NCBI RefSeq assembly: GCF_002220095.1
Contig: NZ_CP022372.1
Coordinates: 1,894,501-1,958,500 of the forward strand
Origin: Bosea sp. AS-1
GTDB lineage: Bacteria > Pseudomonadota > Alphaproteobacteria > Rhizobiales > Beijerinckiaceae
Direction: 5' to 3'
DNA length: 64,000 nt
The notes under the pieces are model-generated. The model worked only from the letters and a program-made list of their open reading frames with translations, had not been told where the DNA came from and did no database searches. Below, piece after piece: positions 53,214 through 61,547 of this stretch. The stretch's first letter is position 1. The number at the start of each line of letters is the position of its first letter. Made by a program: the position numbers and the translations under genes.

Positions 53214-54077
53214 ATGGAAGCAGTCACCCAAGGCGAGACATTCTGCCTCGAACCGCTCGTCGCCGGCGAGCGGGCGAAGTTGTTTCCGGCCGCACGCTTC
53301 GACGGGCTGGACTGCCTTGCCGCGACCTTCCGCCGCCACGCCTATGCGCCACACCGGCATGAGAGCTATGTCCTCGGCACCATCGAGGCCGGCTGCGAGA
53401 CCTTCCGCGTACGCGGTGCCCGCTATTATGCCCGGCCAGGGTTGATCACCTTCGTCAACCCCCTGGAAACCCATGATGGCGAGCCCTACGGACCGGGCTA
53501 CAGCTATCGCATGACCTATCCCGAGATCGGGCTGATGCGCGAGGTCGCGGCTTCGCTGAGCGGCCGGGAGATGAGCGAAACGCCGTTCTTTCCCGAACCT
53601 CTCGTCGAGGATGCGGAAGGCGCGGCGCTCTTCGCCGCCGCACATCGCGCGATCGAGGATGGCAAAGACCTGCTGGCAGGCGAGGAGATGCTGCTGCGCT
53701 TCTACGCGCATTGCCTGGCCCATCATGCCGATCTGACGGTTCGGGCCATCGGTGCGGAGGAGGGGCCCGTCGCCAAGGCGCGCGAATTATTCGAGGCGCG
53801 CTACGAGGAAGACTTGTCGCTTGCAGATGTGGCCCGGCTGACCGGCCTGCCGCGCCATCACCTGATCCGGGCCTTCCGGCGGGAGACTGGGCTGACGCCG
53901 CATGCCTATCTCGTCGATATCCGCGTCCGGCGCGCCCGCGAGCGGCTCAGGCGCGGCGAGATGCCGGGCGATGTCGCGGCGGCGACCGGCTTCTGCGACC
54001 AGCCACATCTGACGCGGGCCTTCAAGGCGCGCTTCGGCGTCACGCCCGGCGCGTTCCGGGCCGCGCATGCCGGCTGA
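53214..54077 (+). CDS. AraC-family regulator upstream of azlCD
   Basis: 287 residues. An N-terminal AraC-binding cupin covers about 15-165 (FRRHAYAPHRHESYVLGTIEAGCETFRVRG, NPLETHDGEPYGPGYSYRMTY). Two C-terminal helix-turn-helix motifs cover about 190-284 (LSLADVARLTGLPRHHLIRAFRRETGLTPHAYLVDIRVRRAR and FCDQPHLTRAFKARFGVTPGAFR). It lies 27 bases before azlC in the same direction, the usual arrangement for AraC regulators of AzlCD exporters, so it probably activates them in response to an amino acid. Confidence 0.9.
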   Translation: MEAVTQGETFCLEPLVAGERAKLFPAARFDGLDCLAATFRRHAYAPHRHESYVLGTIEAGCETFRVRGARYYARPGLITFVNPLETHDGEPYGPGYSYRMTYPEIGLMREVAASLSGREMSETPFFPEPLVEDAEGAALFAAAHRAIEDGKDLLAGEEMLLRFYAHCLAHHADLTVRAIGAEEGPVAKARELFEARYEEDLSLADVARLTGLPRHHLIRAFRRETGLTPHAYLVDIRVRRARERLRRGEMPGDVAAATGFCDQPHLTRAFKARFGVTPGAFRAAHAG

Positions 54078-54104
54078 GCCGGCCCTTCGAGAGAACCGAA
54101 ACCC

Positions 54105-54827
54105 ATGTCCACGATGCGCGACGACATCAGGCGCGGCCTGAGCGATATCTGGCCGGCCGCAGTGGCTGCGGCGCCGATCGGCCTGCTGTTCGGGGCGGTG
54201 GCGGCAAGCAAGGGGCTCTCGCCGCTCGAGGTCTTCCTGATGAGCGCCATGGTCTTCGCGGGCGGGGCGCAGTTCGCGGCCGTGGAATTGTGGACGATGC
54301 CGGCGCCGATCGCGGCGTTGGTGTTCTCGACGCTGCTGATCAATGCGCGCCATGTGCTGATGGGAGCGTCGCTCGCGCCCAAGCTCGAAGGCTTCAGCCG
54401 CTGGCAGAAATTCCTCGGCCTCTACTACATGGCCGACGAGAACTGGGCGCTGGCCGAGAAGCGCGCCCGGACCCATCGCCTGACGCCGGCTTACTGGTTC
54501 GCGATGGTCATCCCGTTCGTTACTGGCTGGCTCATCAATTCGACGCTGGGTGCGACGATCGGTGCCGTGCTGGGCGATCCGAAGCGGCTCGGCGCCGATT
54601 TCGCCTTCACCGCGCTGTTCATCGCGCTCGTCGCGGCCTTCTGGAAGGGACGCGTGACGTTCTGGACCGTGGCTGCGGCCGGCGTCGCCTCGGCCGTGAC
54701 CTATCGGCTCGCCGGGCCGCCGTGGCATGTCGCGGCCGGCGCGCTCTGCGGCCTGCTGGCGGCCTGGCTCGCGGCGGGCAGCGAGCCGCGGAGGCAGGCC
54801 ATCGTCATCGAGGAGGCCGAGGCGTGA
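54105..54827 (+). CDS. azlC: AzlC-family branched-chain amino acid exporter, large subunit
   Basis: 240 residues with about six or seven membrane helices. The opening DIRRGLSDIWPAAVAAAPIGLLFGAVAASKGLSPLEVFLMSAMVFAGGAQFAAVELW matches the AzlC family, which with AzlD forms an exporter for branched-chain or related amino acids. The next gene, azlD, overlaps its stop (GTGA). The exact substrate is not shown by the sequence. Confidence 0.94.
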   Translation: MSTMRDDIRRGLSDIWPAAVAAAPIGLLFGAVAASKGLSPLEVFLMSAMVFAGGAQFAAVELWTMPAPIAALVFSTLLINARHVLMGASLAPKLEGFSRWQKFLGLYYMADENWALAEKRARTHRLTPAYWFAMVIPFVTGWLINSTLGATIGAVLGDPKRLGADFAFTALFIALVAAFWKGRVTFWTVAAAGVASAVTYRLAGPPWHVAAGALCGLLAAWLAAGSEPRRQAIVIEEAEA

Positions 54828-55123
54828 GCGTCGATCCGATCAACCTTCTCGCCTTCCTCGGCATGGCGATCGTGACCTATTTCACACGCGTCGCCGGGCT
54901 CGCGCTGGCGGGCCGGCTCAACCTGTCGCCGCGCGCCCAGGCCGCGTTCGATGCGATTCCGCCCGCCGTTCTGGTCGCGGTGATCGCGCCGAGCGCGCTT
55001 GCCACCGGCTGGGCTGAGACGGCTGCGGCAGCGATCGCGGCTTTGGCGGCGACGCGGCTTCCGCTGCTGGGAGTGGTGGCGGTGGGCGTCGTCGCGGTGG
55101 TGGGCTTCCGAATGGTGCTGTGA
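54824..55123 (+). CDS. azlD: AzlD-family branched-chain amino acid exporter, small subunit
   Basis: 99 residues, about three or four membrane helices. The family segment AIVTYFTRVAGLALAGRLNLSPRAQAAFDAIPPAVLVAVIAPSAL is clear. The start is GTG 54824, which overlaps the azlC stop and has AGGAGG 7 bases upstream. A much longer open frame covers the same DNA from 53711, but only this last part matches a family. Confidence 0.94.
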   Translation: MSVDPINLLAFLGMAIVTYFTRVAGLALAGRLNLSPRAQAAFDAIPPAVLVAVIAPSALATGWAETAAAAIAALAATRLPLLGVVAVGVVAVVGFRMVL

Positions 55124-55129
55124 TCGGTG

Positions 55130-55152
55130 TCCTTCTCCCTTGGGGAGAAGGA
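55130..55152. terminator. Short palindrome between azlD and the aminopeptidase gene
   Basis: TCCTTCTCCC at 55130-55139 pairs perfectly with GGGAGAAGGA at 55143-55152 around a 3-base loop. It separates the convergent azlD and aminopeptidase genes and can act as a bidirectional stop. The CCTTCTCCC...GGGAGAAGG form is, as I recall, a frequent dispersed intergenic palindrome in this order. Confidence 0.6.
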
Positions 55153-55159
55153 TGAACCG

Positions 55160-56995
55160 TCACAACGGCCGGCAGGCCGCCTCCAGCCAATCCTTCGCGT
55201 TGCCTTCGACCAGAGAACCGAGCTTCTCCCAGACCTTGGCGTGATAATCGTTGATCCAGGCGATCTCGCCGTCATCGAGCAGGTTCGTGTCGATCAACGC
55301 CCGCTCATAGGGGCACCAAGTAATGGTCTCGAAGCCGTAGATCGTGCGCTCGGCGCCGGGGATATGACGCTCCTCGACGACAATCAGGTTCTCGATGCGG
55401 ATGCCGTAATGGCCTTCCTTGTAGTAGCCGGGTTCGTTGGAGAGGATCATGCCCGGCTCCAGCGGCGTGGTTCCGAGCTTGGAAAGCCGTTGCGGCCCCT
55501 CATGCACAGAGAGATAGCTGCCGACGCCATGGCCGGTGCCATGGTCGAAGTCGAAGCCGCCTTGCCAGAGCGGCAGCCGGGCGAAAGCGTCGAGCTGCGC
55601 GCCGGAGGTTCCCTTGACGAAGACCAGCCGCGAGATTGCGACGTGGCCCTTGAGCACCCGGGTATAGCGATCGCGCATCTCGGCCGTCGGGTTCCCGACG
55701 ACGATGGTGCGGGTGATGTCGGTGGTGCCGTCCTCATACTGGCCGCCGGAATCGACCAGGAAGATGCCGGGTTCGATCCGCCGGTTGCTCGCCGCGTTGA
55801 CGCGATAATGTGGCAGGGCCGCATTGGACCCCGCGCCGGCAATGGTGGTGAAGGAGACATCCTTGAGCAGGCCGGTCTTCAGGCGCTCGCTTTCCAGCGC
55901 CGCGACCGCGTCGATCTCGGTCAGGCCGCCCTTCGGCGCCTCGCGCGCGAGCCATGAGAGATAATTCGTCATCGCGGCGCCGTCGCGCAGGTGGGCGGCG
56001 CGGGAGCCTGCGAGCTCGGCCGCGTTCTTGCGCGCCTTCATCAGGGCGATCGGATCGGCGCCGGCATCGGGCGTGCCGCCGGCCTCGGCAATGAGCGTTG
56101 CCAGAGCCGAGGCTGCGGTGGCGGCGTCGAGTCGGACCCTGGCCTTGGCAGCCCCGAGCTTCGCGATCTGCCTTTCGAGCTCCGCCGGGGGCGCGATCTC
56201 GCCGACCGCGCCGATGGCATCGCCCGCCTCGTTGGTGATCTTCTCCGGCGCCAGGAAGACGGTCGGCCGGCCCTCGCGCGGTACGACGGCATAGCCGAGC
56301 GGCAGCGGCGTGTGCTCGACATCGCCGCCGCGGATGTTGAAGGTCCAGGCCAGCGCATGCGGATCGGAGACGACGAGGGCATCGACCTTCGCCTCCATCA
56401 GCGCCTTCTGGATGCGTGCGAGCTTGGAGGCCGGGTCCTCGCCGGCATAGTCGGCGCGATGCGCCTTGACGGGGGCAGCAGGCGGGGCCGGGCGGTCGCT
56501 CCAAAGCGCATCGAGCGGGTTTTGCGCCACGGGCACGAGCGTGCCGCCGGCTGCTGCGACCGCCTTTTCCAGCCTCGCGACGCCATCGACGGTGTGGAGC
56601 CAGGGATCGTAGCCGAGCTTGCCGCCGGCCGGCAGGTTCTGCTCGATCCAGCGCTCCAGCGGCGTGTCCTCCATGCGGACCGGCGTGACCACCTTGGTGT
56701 CGGTCTGCTCGGCCGACTGGATGGTGTAGCGGCCATCGACGATGAGGGCTGCCTTGTCGGCCAGCACCACGGCATTGCCGGCCGAACCGGTGAAGCCGGT
56801 CAGCCAGGCGAGGCGTGCCATATGGGCCGGCACATACTCACCTTGATGCTCGTCGGCGCGCGGCACGACGAAGCCGTCGAGCCCCTGTGCGGAGAGGGCC
56901 TGCCGCAAGGCGGCGACACGGCCGGCGACCTGGGCTGGATCGCTGGGCTCGGTGAACGACTGGAACTGGCAGGTCGGGAGGGTCGATTCGGTCAT
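55160..56995 (-). CDS. Xaa-Pro aminopeptidase (M24B family)
   Basis: 611 residues, the three-domain long form of aminopeptidase P. Two creatinase-like N-terminal domains come first (LRQALSAQGLDGFVVPRADEHQGEYVPAHMARLAWLTGFTGSAG). The C-terminal pita-bread catalytic domain carries the metal ligands in VDSGGQYEDGTTDITRT, HGTGHGVGSYLSVHEGPQ, LSNEPGYYKEGHYGIRIEN. It removes N-terminal residues next to proline. Start 56995 (MTESTLPTC) is chosen among ATGs at 57010 and 57022. No signal peptide is seen, so it is cytosolic. Confidence 0.94.
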   Translation of the reverse strand: MTESTLPTCQFQSFTEPSDPAQVAGRVAALRQALSAQGLDGFVVPRADEHQGEYVPAHMARLAWLTGFTGSAGNAVVLADKAALIVDGRYTIQSAEQTDTKVVTPVRMEDTPLERWIEQNLPAGGKLGYDPWLHTVDGVARLEKAVAAAGGTLVPVAQNPLDALWSDRPAPPAAPVKAHRADYAGEDPASKLARIQKALMEAKVDALVVSDPHALAWTFNIRGGDVEHTPLPLGYAVVPREGRPTVFLAPEKITNEAGDAIGAVGEIAPPAELERQIAKLGAAKARVRLDAATAASALATLIAEAGGTPDAGADPIALMKARKNAAELAGSRAAHLRDGAAMTNYLSWLAREAPKGGLTEIDAVAALESERLKTGLLKDVSFTTIAGAGSNAALPHYRVNAASNRRIEPGIFLVDSGGQYEDGTTDITRTIVVGNPTAEMRDRYTRVLKGHVAISRLVFVKGTSGAQLDAFARLPLWQGGFDFDHGTGHGVGSYLSVHEGPQRLSKLGTTPLEPGMILSNEPGYYKEGHYGIRIENLIVVEERHIPGAERTIYGFETITWCPYERALIDTNLLDDGEIAWINDYHAKVWEKLGSLVEGNAKDWLEAACRPL

Positions 56996-57184
56996 GATGG
57001 GATCCGGCATAATCTGCGCCATCGTCGCGCCCCACGACCGAAAGTGCCAGCGCAAATGCGTCCGTCGGGCGATGCCCAATCCGCAGGATCGTGCTGCCTC
57101 GCGGATCCGCATTGTGCCATTTGGTTATGCAATCTACGCAAATATTAACGGATATGGACGGATTGCATGCGTTTTCTGCATATC

Positions 57185-57218
57185 TCGCATATGCGAACAT
57201 ATCTTCTCGCATATGCGA
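57185..57218. promoter_or_regulatory. Twin 12-bp palindromes, probable operator pair
   Basis: TCGCATATGCGA, a perfect 12-bp palindrome, occurs at 57185-57196 and again at 57207-57218. The centres are exactly 22 bases apart, about two helical turns, so dimers could bind side by side on one face. The sites lie in an AT-rich region 75 bases before the small gene at 57293 and 190 bases before the divergent aminopeptidase gene. The rest of this about 297-base gap holds no supported gene. The regulator is unknown. Confidence 0.7.
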
Positions 57219-57292
57219 AATGATCCCACTTTAGGCGCATAAGAGAACGAGGAAGCGACCGGGACTGTCCTTCGTTTTTCGGAGATGGACCC

Positions 57293-57538
57293 ATGACCTA
57301 CGTATTGAACAACGCCGATGTGCTGCCCGTGCCGGTGATGGCCGAGACGGCGACGAAGTCCTCGGAAAAGCCCGGGCTGCTGGGCCGATTCTATGCCGCC
57401 ATCCTCGAAAGCCGGATGCGCTCGGCGGCTCGCGAGCTGCGCGCCCGCAATCTCCTCGTCAACGAGGCAGGGATCGTGCTCGGCGGCATTCCGTTCACCA
57501 GTCTGTCGAACGACGCGTCGCTGCCCTTCAACCGCTGA
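57293..57538 (+). CDS. Small protein of unknown function (81 residues)
   Basis: 81 residues with no family I can name. After a variable N terminus (about 1-27), a basic helical stretch (LLGRFYAAILESRMRSAARELRARNLLVNEAG) is followed by a short Gly/Ser-rich end. The basic helix recalls small DUF1127-type proteins of alphaproteobacteria, but the match is too weak to assign. It follows the twin palindromes and precedes a 42-residue ORF and a terminator, so the two probably form a small transcript. No signal peptide or membrane segment is seen. Confidence 0.65.
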   Translation: MTYVLNNADVLPVPVMAETATKSSEKPGLLGRFYAAILESRMRSAARELRARNLLVNEAGIVLGGIPFTSLSNDASLPFNR

Positions 57539-57590
57539 ATTCACGGCGCCGCGGCTAGCTCGCGCGCCGATAGCACCCAGGATCGGAACC

Positions 57591-57719
57591 ATGATCGTCA
57601 TCATCAAGCATATAGCCGAGCGGATCGCCGATGCGGCGAAGTTCGCCGCCGCCGTCTGGCACGATGCGCGCAGCCTGCAGGCTGAGGCAGAGGCCAAGTA
57701 CGGCCATATCGACTTCTGA
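57591..57719 (+). CDS. Small protein of unknown function (42 residues)
   Basis: 42 residues, start MIVIIKHIAERIADAAKFAA and end EAEAKYGHIDF. It is an amphipathic helical protein with a conserved-looking YGHI end that I recall in tiny hypothetical proteins of this order. AGGA lies 8 bases before ATG 57591. The gap to the 81-residue ORF is 52 bases and a terminator follows at 57782, so they are likely cotranscribed. Function unknown. Confidence 0.6.
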   Translation: MIVIIKHIAERIADAAKFAAAVWHDARSLQAEAEAKYGHIDF

Positions 57720-57773
57720 AGTCGAAGCGTAACGGCCTCACGCTCCAGCTCTCGAAGCACGGAGTGTCGGAGG

Positions 57774-58721
57774 TCAGGCAGGGCGGCGGGGCCTTTGGGC
57801 TGCGCCGCCTTTTTTCATGACCAGTGTCGCCCAGCCTTCGCGCAGCGACTGGCTGGCGAGAGAAACGCCCTGGTGCCGGTAGGCCGAGACCACGCCGGCG
57901 ACATCCATGGCGAGCAGGCCGGACAAGATCAGCGTTCCGTCCGACGAGAGGGCGCGCGCCAGCGCGGGGGCGAGGCGCTTCAGCGGCCCAGCCAGGATAT
58001 TGGCGAAGATCAGGTCGAAATGGCCGGGCCGGTTGGCCTTGGCGTGACGCAGCCCCGGCGCGACATAGAGATCGAGCGCATGCGGCGCATGGTTGAGCCG
58101 GGCATTATGGGCCGAGACCTCGACCGCGACGGCATCGATATCGCCGGCGACGACCTTGCGCTTGATCTGCTTGGCGAGTGCCAGCGCCAGGATGCCCGTG
58201 CCGGTGCCGACATCGAGGCCATGGCGAGGGCGACGCTTCTTCAGCGCGGCGTCGAGCGCCAGCAGACAGCCGGATGTGGTGCCGTGATGGCCGGTGCCGA
58301 AGGCGAGCGCCGCCTCGATCTCGATGGCCACGTCGTTGACCCGCACGACATCGCGATCATGCGCGCCATGAACGATGACGCGGCCGGCGCGCACCGGCTT
58401 CAGCCCATCGAGGCTGGTCGCGACCCAGTCCTGCTGGTTGACCGTGGTGAAGGGCGTGCTGTCGATGCTGTCGCCGACGATCGGCCGCAGCATGTCGCGC
58501 ACGGCCTCCTCGTCCGGATGGTGGGCGAAATAGATCTCCACCTTCCAGGGCGCGTTGAGCGAGAGCGTGGTGACGCCTTCCTCAACTTCGAAGGACGAGA
58601 TTGCCGTCTCTGTCGGGTCGAAGACTTCGCCGAGCAGTTCGGTCAGGGCCCGGGCCTTTTCGCCCGAGGTGGAGAGTTCGAGGACGGTCGCGACCGTCGC
58701 TGGCAGGAGGCCTTCGCGCAT
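57774..58721 (-). CDS. prmA: Ribosomal protein L11 methyltransferase
   Basis: 315 residues. PrmA trimethylates ribosomal protein L11 with SAM. The N-terminal substrate-binding domain (about 1-120) precedes a class I methyltransferase domain with FGTGHHGTTSGCLLALD, the SAM motif LDVGTGTGILALALAKQ, AGDIDAVAVEVSAHNARLN and the NPPY-like catalytic segment FDLIFANILAGPLKRLAPAL. Length is normal. The last codons form the stem of the terminator of the opposite-strand small genes. Confidence 0.96.
   Translation of the reverse strand: MREGLLPATVATVLELSTSGEKARALTELLGEVFDPTETAISSFEVEEGVTTLSLNAPWKVEIYFAHHPDEEAVRDMLRPIVGDSIDSTPFTTVNQQDWVATSLDGLKPVRAGRVIVHGAHDRDVVRVNDVAIEIEAALAFGTGHHGTTSGCLLALDAALKKRRPRHGLDVGTGTGILALALAKQIKRKVVAGDIDAVAVEVSAHNARLNHAPHALDLYVAPGLRHAKANRPGHFDLIFANILAGPLKRLAPALARALSSDGTLILSGLLAMDVAGVVSAYRHQGVSLASQSLREGWATLVMKKGGAAQRPRRPA
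57782..57815 (+). terminator. Intrinsic terminator of the small-ORF transcript
   Basis: GGCGGCG at 57782-57788 pairs with CGCCGCC at 57803-57809 and is followed by six T residues (57810-57815). This is a classic intrinsic terminator on the plus strand, after the two small genes. It overlaps the 3' end of the convergent prmA coding sequence (its last residues). Confidence 0.8.
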
Positions 58722-58818
58722 GGGCTGCGATTAGCAGGCGCGCCCGGCGCTGTCATCGGAAATGGCCGCTGGAGCTACCGAAACCTCGCGTTCAGCAATG
58801 GACGTTATGGGGTGGGCC

Positions 58819-59613
58819 ATGACGCCCACCACGCGCAGGATCATCGTCAAGGCAAGCGTTGCGACCGTGTCGTCGATCGCGGCCTCGCTCGGCCTCGCCG
58901 TCACGATCGTGCCGCTGCTTGGTGGCGTCGTCGACGGCAATGCCTGGCTGATGTGCATCCTCTGCCCGCTACTGATTGCCTGGCCCGTGAGCGCCTGGCA
59001 GTTCCGGCAGGCGGAGCGCTTTCGCGAGGCCCGCAACGAGATCGCGCGGCTGCACCGGGAGCTGGTGGAGGCACATCGCGAATTGTCGGCCGCCCACGCG
59101 GCGGCCGTCGAGAAGGCGCGGCGCGACGGCATGACCGGCCTGCTGAACCGCGGGAGCTTCCTCACCGCCTTGCGCGAGTCGATGGCGGGAGGCGGGGAGG
59201 GCGCGCTCCTGTTCATCGACGCCGATCATTTCAAGCAGATCAATGACCGCTTCGGCCATCCGGCCGGGGACGATGCCTTGCAGAGTCTGGCGACGGCGAT
59301 TGCCGGCACGGTCGGGGCTGGCGACCTCTCGGGCCGGCTCGGCGGCGAGGAGTTCGCCGTCTACCTGCCCGGGCTTGCCGCTGATGAGGCCCGCCTGATG
59401 GCCGCGAAGATCCTGGAAGCGGTCCGGTCCCTCAGGATCGATGTTGCCGCTGACAGGACGATCGCGCTGACGGTGAGCATCGGCGCCGCGGTCCAGACCG
59501 GCGGCGTGACGCTCAACGAACTGATCGCCGAGGCCGACGAGCAGCTCTACCGGGCGAAGACCCTCGGGCGGAACCGCGCCGCTTTCGCGCTGGACGTGGC
59601 TGCCGTCGCCTGA
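58819..59613 (+). CDS. Membrane-bound diguanylate cyclase (GGEEF)
   Basis: About 264 residues. Two membrane helices (about 10-60) are followed by a coiled-coil linker (FRQAERFREARNEIARLHRELVEAHRELSAAHAAAVEKARRDGMTGLLNRGSF) and a GGDEF domain. The active signature is intact: LFIDADHFKQINDRFGHPAGDDAL and SGRLGGEEFAVYLPG. The product would be c-di-GMP. The product-inhibition RxxD site five residues before GGEEF is absent (VGAGD). ATG 58819 (GGGGTGGG upstream) is chosen; in-frame ATGs at 58762, 58798 and 58807 are possible. Single gene. Confidence 0.92.
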   Translation: MTPTTRRIIVKASVATVSSIAASLGLAVTIVPLLGGVVDGNAWLMCILCPLLIAWPVSAWQFRQAERFREARNEIARLHRELVEAHRELSAAHAAAVEKARRDGMTGLLNRGSFLTALRESMAGGGEGALLFIDADHFKQINDRFGHPAGDDALQSLATAIAGTVGAGDLSGRLGGEEFAVYLPGLAADEARLMAAKILEAVRSLRIDVAADRTIALTVSIGAAVQTGGVTLNELIAEADEQLYRAKTLGRNRAAFALDVAAVA

Positions 59614-59624
59614 AGCCGCTCGTG

Positions 59625-60380
59625 TCAGGCGTGCTGGTCGTTCAGCGCGGCGAAGACCTGCGCGAAGTTGCCGTTCGCCTCGGCATAACGTAGCGGCTTG
59701 CAGCGCTCGACGATCACCTCGGCAGCGTCCGGCCGGGTCTCAAGGATCGTCATCACCTCGGCGGTGAAGTCGGCCAGCGGCATGGCGGCCGGGTCCACGG
59801 CCTGCTGGGCGCCCATCAGTTCCGTCTGCACATAGGGCGGGGCGATCTCGATCACTTCGACCGGCGTGTTCCTGAGCTGCTCCCGCAGGCCGATCGACCA
59901 GGAATGGATCGCAGCCTTGGTGGCGCTGTAGGTCGGAGTCAGGGCCAGCGGCACGAAGGCGAGGCCGGAGGAGACTGTCAGGACCGTGGCGCGCGGCTGC
60001 TTCAGGAGATGCGGCAGGAGCGCCGTGGTCAGGCGGATCGGACCGAGCAGATTGGTCGCGATCGTCTCCTCGGCGATGGCGAGGCTGATGCCGGCGGGAA
60101 TATCCTCGGGCTTCATGATGCCGGCATTGTTGAGGACGGCATTGAGCTTCGGGAAGCGCTCGACGGTTTGTCGGGCGAAGGCTTCGATATCGGCCCTGTC
60201 CTGGATGTCGAGCAGCATCGAGGCCATGCCGGGGTTGGCGGCAGTGACCTCGTCGAGCACCCGTTCGCGCCGGCCGGCGATGATGATCTGATTGCCCCTG
60301 GCGTGCAGCGCCTCCGCCAGCGCCCGGCCGATGCCCGAGCCGCCGCCGGTGATGAGAATGGTGTTTCCGGAGATGTTCAT
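59625..60380 (-). CDS. Short-chain dehydrogenase/reductase, DltE-like
   Basis: 251 residues. Rossmann motif TGGGSGIGRALAEALHARG near residues 11-29, NNAGI near 87-91, the catalytic SSG ... YSATKAA (Tyr and Lys), and the ENAYVQTEL-type PPYVQTEL segment are present. It resembles SDR oxidoreductases of the DltE group; substrate unknown. It is divergent from an HxlR regulator (gap 102 bases), a common pairing, so HxlR probably controls it. Confidence 0.9.
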   Translation of the reverse strand: MNISGNTILITGGGSGIGRALAEALHARGNQIIIAGRRERVLDEVTAANPGMASMLLDIQDRADIEAFARQTVERFPKLNAVLNNAGIMKPEDIPAGISLAIAEETIATNLLGPIRLTTALLPHLLKQPRATVLTVSSGLAFVPLALTPTYSATKAAIHSWSIGLREQLRNTPVEVIEIAPPYVQTELMGAQQAVDPAAMPLADFTAEVMTILETRPDAAEVIVERCKPLRYAEANGNFAQVFAALNDQHA

Positions 60381-60482
60381 CGCAAAGCCCTCTCGTGGTT
60401 GCGTGAGAGGAGATGGCGCCCTTACTCTTCATTGGAAAGAAGGCGCTTGAAAGTGCCATACGTACCAAAAGGAGAGTGTTGG

Positions 60483-60902
60483 GTGCAGACGATCCGGACT
60501 GCCATGGCGGTGATGCATGCCCGCAGCGAGGCGGTCCCGCCGGTGAGCCCGGCAGTGGAGTCGCTGGTGCGACAGGTGATTGCGCAGGTGGCGGACAAAT
60601 GGACGATGCTGGTGCTGGAGGCGCTCGAGGAGCGCGGCACGCTACGTTTCACCGAGGTCGGGCGCATGGTCGGCGGCATCAGCCAGAAGATGCTGACCAA
60701 GACGCTGCGGGAGATGGAGCGGGACGGGCTCGTCCTCCGTACCGTTCATCCGGTCATTCCGCCGCATGTCGATTACACCCTGACCGAGCTGGGGCGGGAG
60801 CTCAGCGCGGCATTCTGCGGCGTTTGGGTCTGGGCCGAAACCTATTACGGAGAAGTCTCGGCCGCGCGGAAGGCGTTCCGGGCGCGAGAGGAAGGGGCGT
60901 GA
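60483..60902 (+). CDS. HxlR-family regulator, divergent from the SDR gene
   Basis: 139 residues with the HxlR winged helix: VIAQVADKWTMLVLEALEERGTLRFTEVGRMVGGISQKMLTKTLREMERDGLVLRTVHPVIPPHVDYTLTELGREL. The start is GTG 60483, with GGAGAG 6 bases upstream; a longer upstream frame overlaps the SDR gene on the other strand and is non-coding. It probably regulates the divergent SDR gene. No HxlR sensing Cys is obvious in the N-terminal part. Confidence 0.9.
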   Translation: MQTIRTAMAVMHARSEAVPPVSPAVESLVRQVIAQVADKWTMLVLEALEERGTLRFTEVGRMVGGISQKMLTKTLREMERDGLVLRTVHPVIPPHVDYTLTELGRELSAAFCGVWVWAETYYGEVSAARKAFRAREEGA

Positions 60903-60938
60903 TGCTGCCCCTTCGAGTAAGGCCCGATCGCCATGCGC

Positions 60939-61424
60939 TCATCCGGCAGTTCTGCCCTGTCTGCGCAGGAAGACGATCTGCACGGTCAACCCGATGACGA
61001 GCGCCGCGAGGATGCTTCCCTGTGCGCCGAGAAGGAGCGGGGATTTCAGGTCGGTGACGAAGGGGTGCCCGTCCGGGACGCGACGAAGGATCTCGGTCAC
61101 GGTCGGCAGCATGAGCAGGAAGGCCGTCAGGCTGAGGGCTATGGTTTCGACATATCTCGTTGCACGGTCGGGAATCGGCAGCCGGCCAACGGCATAGCCG
61201 ATGAGGAGCAGCAGCAGCGTGAGCGCGCCGATCACGTTGCTCACGGGCTGATGCGCGACGAGGAAGACCGTCGCGGCACCAATCAGCATCGAGACGAAAT
61301 AGACGATGCCGGCGGGCGAACGGGGGACGATCCGGCCATGGAGAGCAAACATATAGGCGGCGGCCGGAATGGCCGGCAGGCTGCCGAGTGTGTGTACCCA
61401 GCCAAGAGATGAAATGCCGAACAT
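60939..61424 (-). CDS. Small integral membrane protein of unknown function
   Basis: 161 residues with about four or five membrane helices (for example AGIVYFVSMLIGAATVFLV, VIGALTLLLLLIGYAVG, ETIALSLTAFLLMLPTVTEIL, GSILAALVIGLTVQIVFL). It resembles small predicted membrane proteins of the DUF2306-like type, but I cannot assign a family with confidence. It lies downstream of a TetR gene on the same strand. An operator copy 68 bases upstream matches the one before tetR, so it is probably the TetR target. Confidence 0.75.
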   Translation of the reverse strand: MFGISSLGWVHTLGSLPAIPAAAYMFALHGRIVPRSPAGIVYFVSMLIGAATVFLVAHQPVSNVIGALTLLLLLIGYAVGRLPIPDRATRYVETIALSLTAFLLMLPTVTEILRRVPDGHPFVTDLKSPLLLGAQGSILAALVIGLTVQIVFLRRQGRTAG

Positions 61425-61491
61425 GGAAGATGCCTTTTCAGCGAGAGGTTGAATGGCGGCAATGCGCTGCAGGTGCCGCGAAGCAAAATCT

Positions 61492-61509
61492 ATCTACTAG
61501 TTGGTAGGT
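61492..61509. promoter_or_regulatory. TetR operator copy A, upstream of the membrane protein gene
   Basis: ATCTAC-TAGTTG-GTAGGT. The arms are inverted repeats with one mismatch around a 6-base spacer. The 16-base core CTACTAGTNNGTAGGT is shared exactly with a second copy at 62144-62161. It lies 67 bases before the membrane protein start codon. Confidence 0.75.
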
Positions 61510-61547
61510 TACTTAGGCGCGTATTTTCACGTTTCGGCGAGCGATGC

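Noticed and set aside
53711..55123. A 470-codon frame covering AraC, azlC and azlD
   Set aside because: Only its last 99 codons (azlD) match a protein family; the rest is out of frame with the AraC and azlC genes, which are well supported.
57185..57218. LexA (SOS) box as the explanation of the twin palindromes
   Set aside because: The alphaproteobacterial LexA box is GAAC-N7-GAAC. Only one GAAC is present and the 7-base spacing to a second one is missing.
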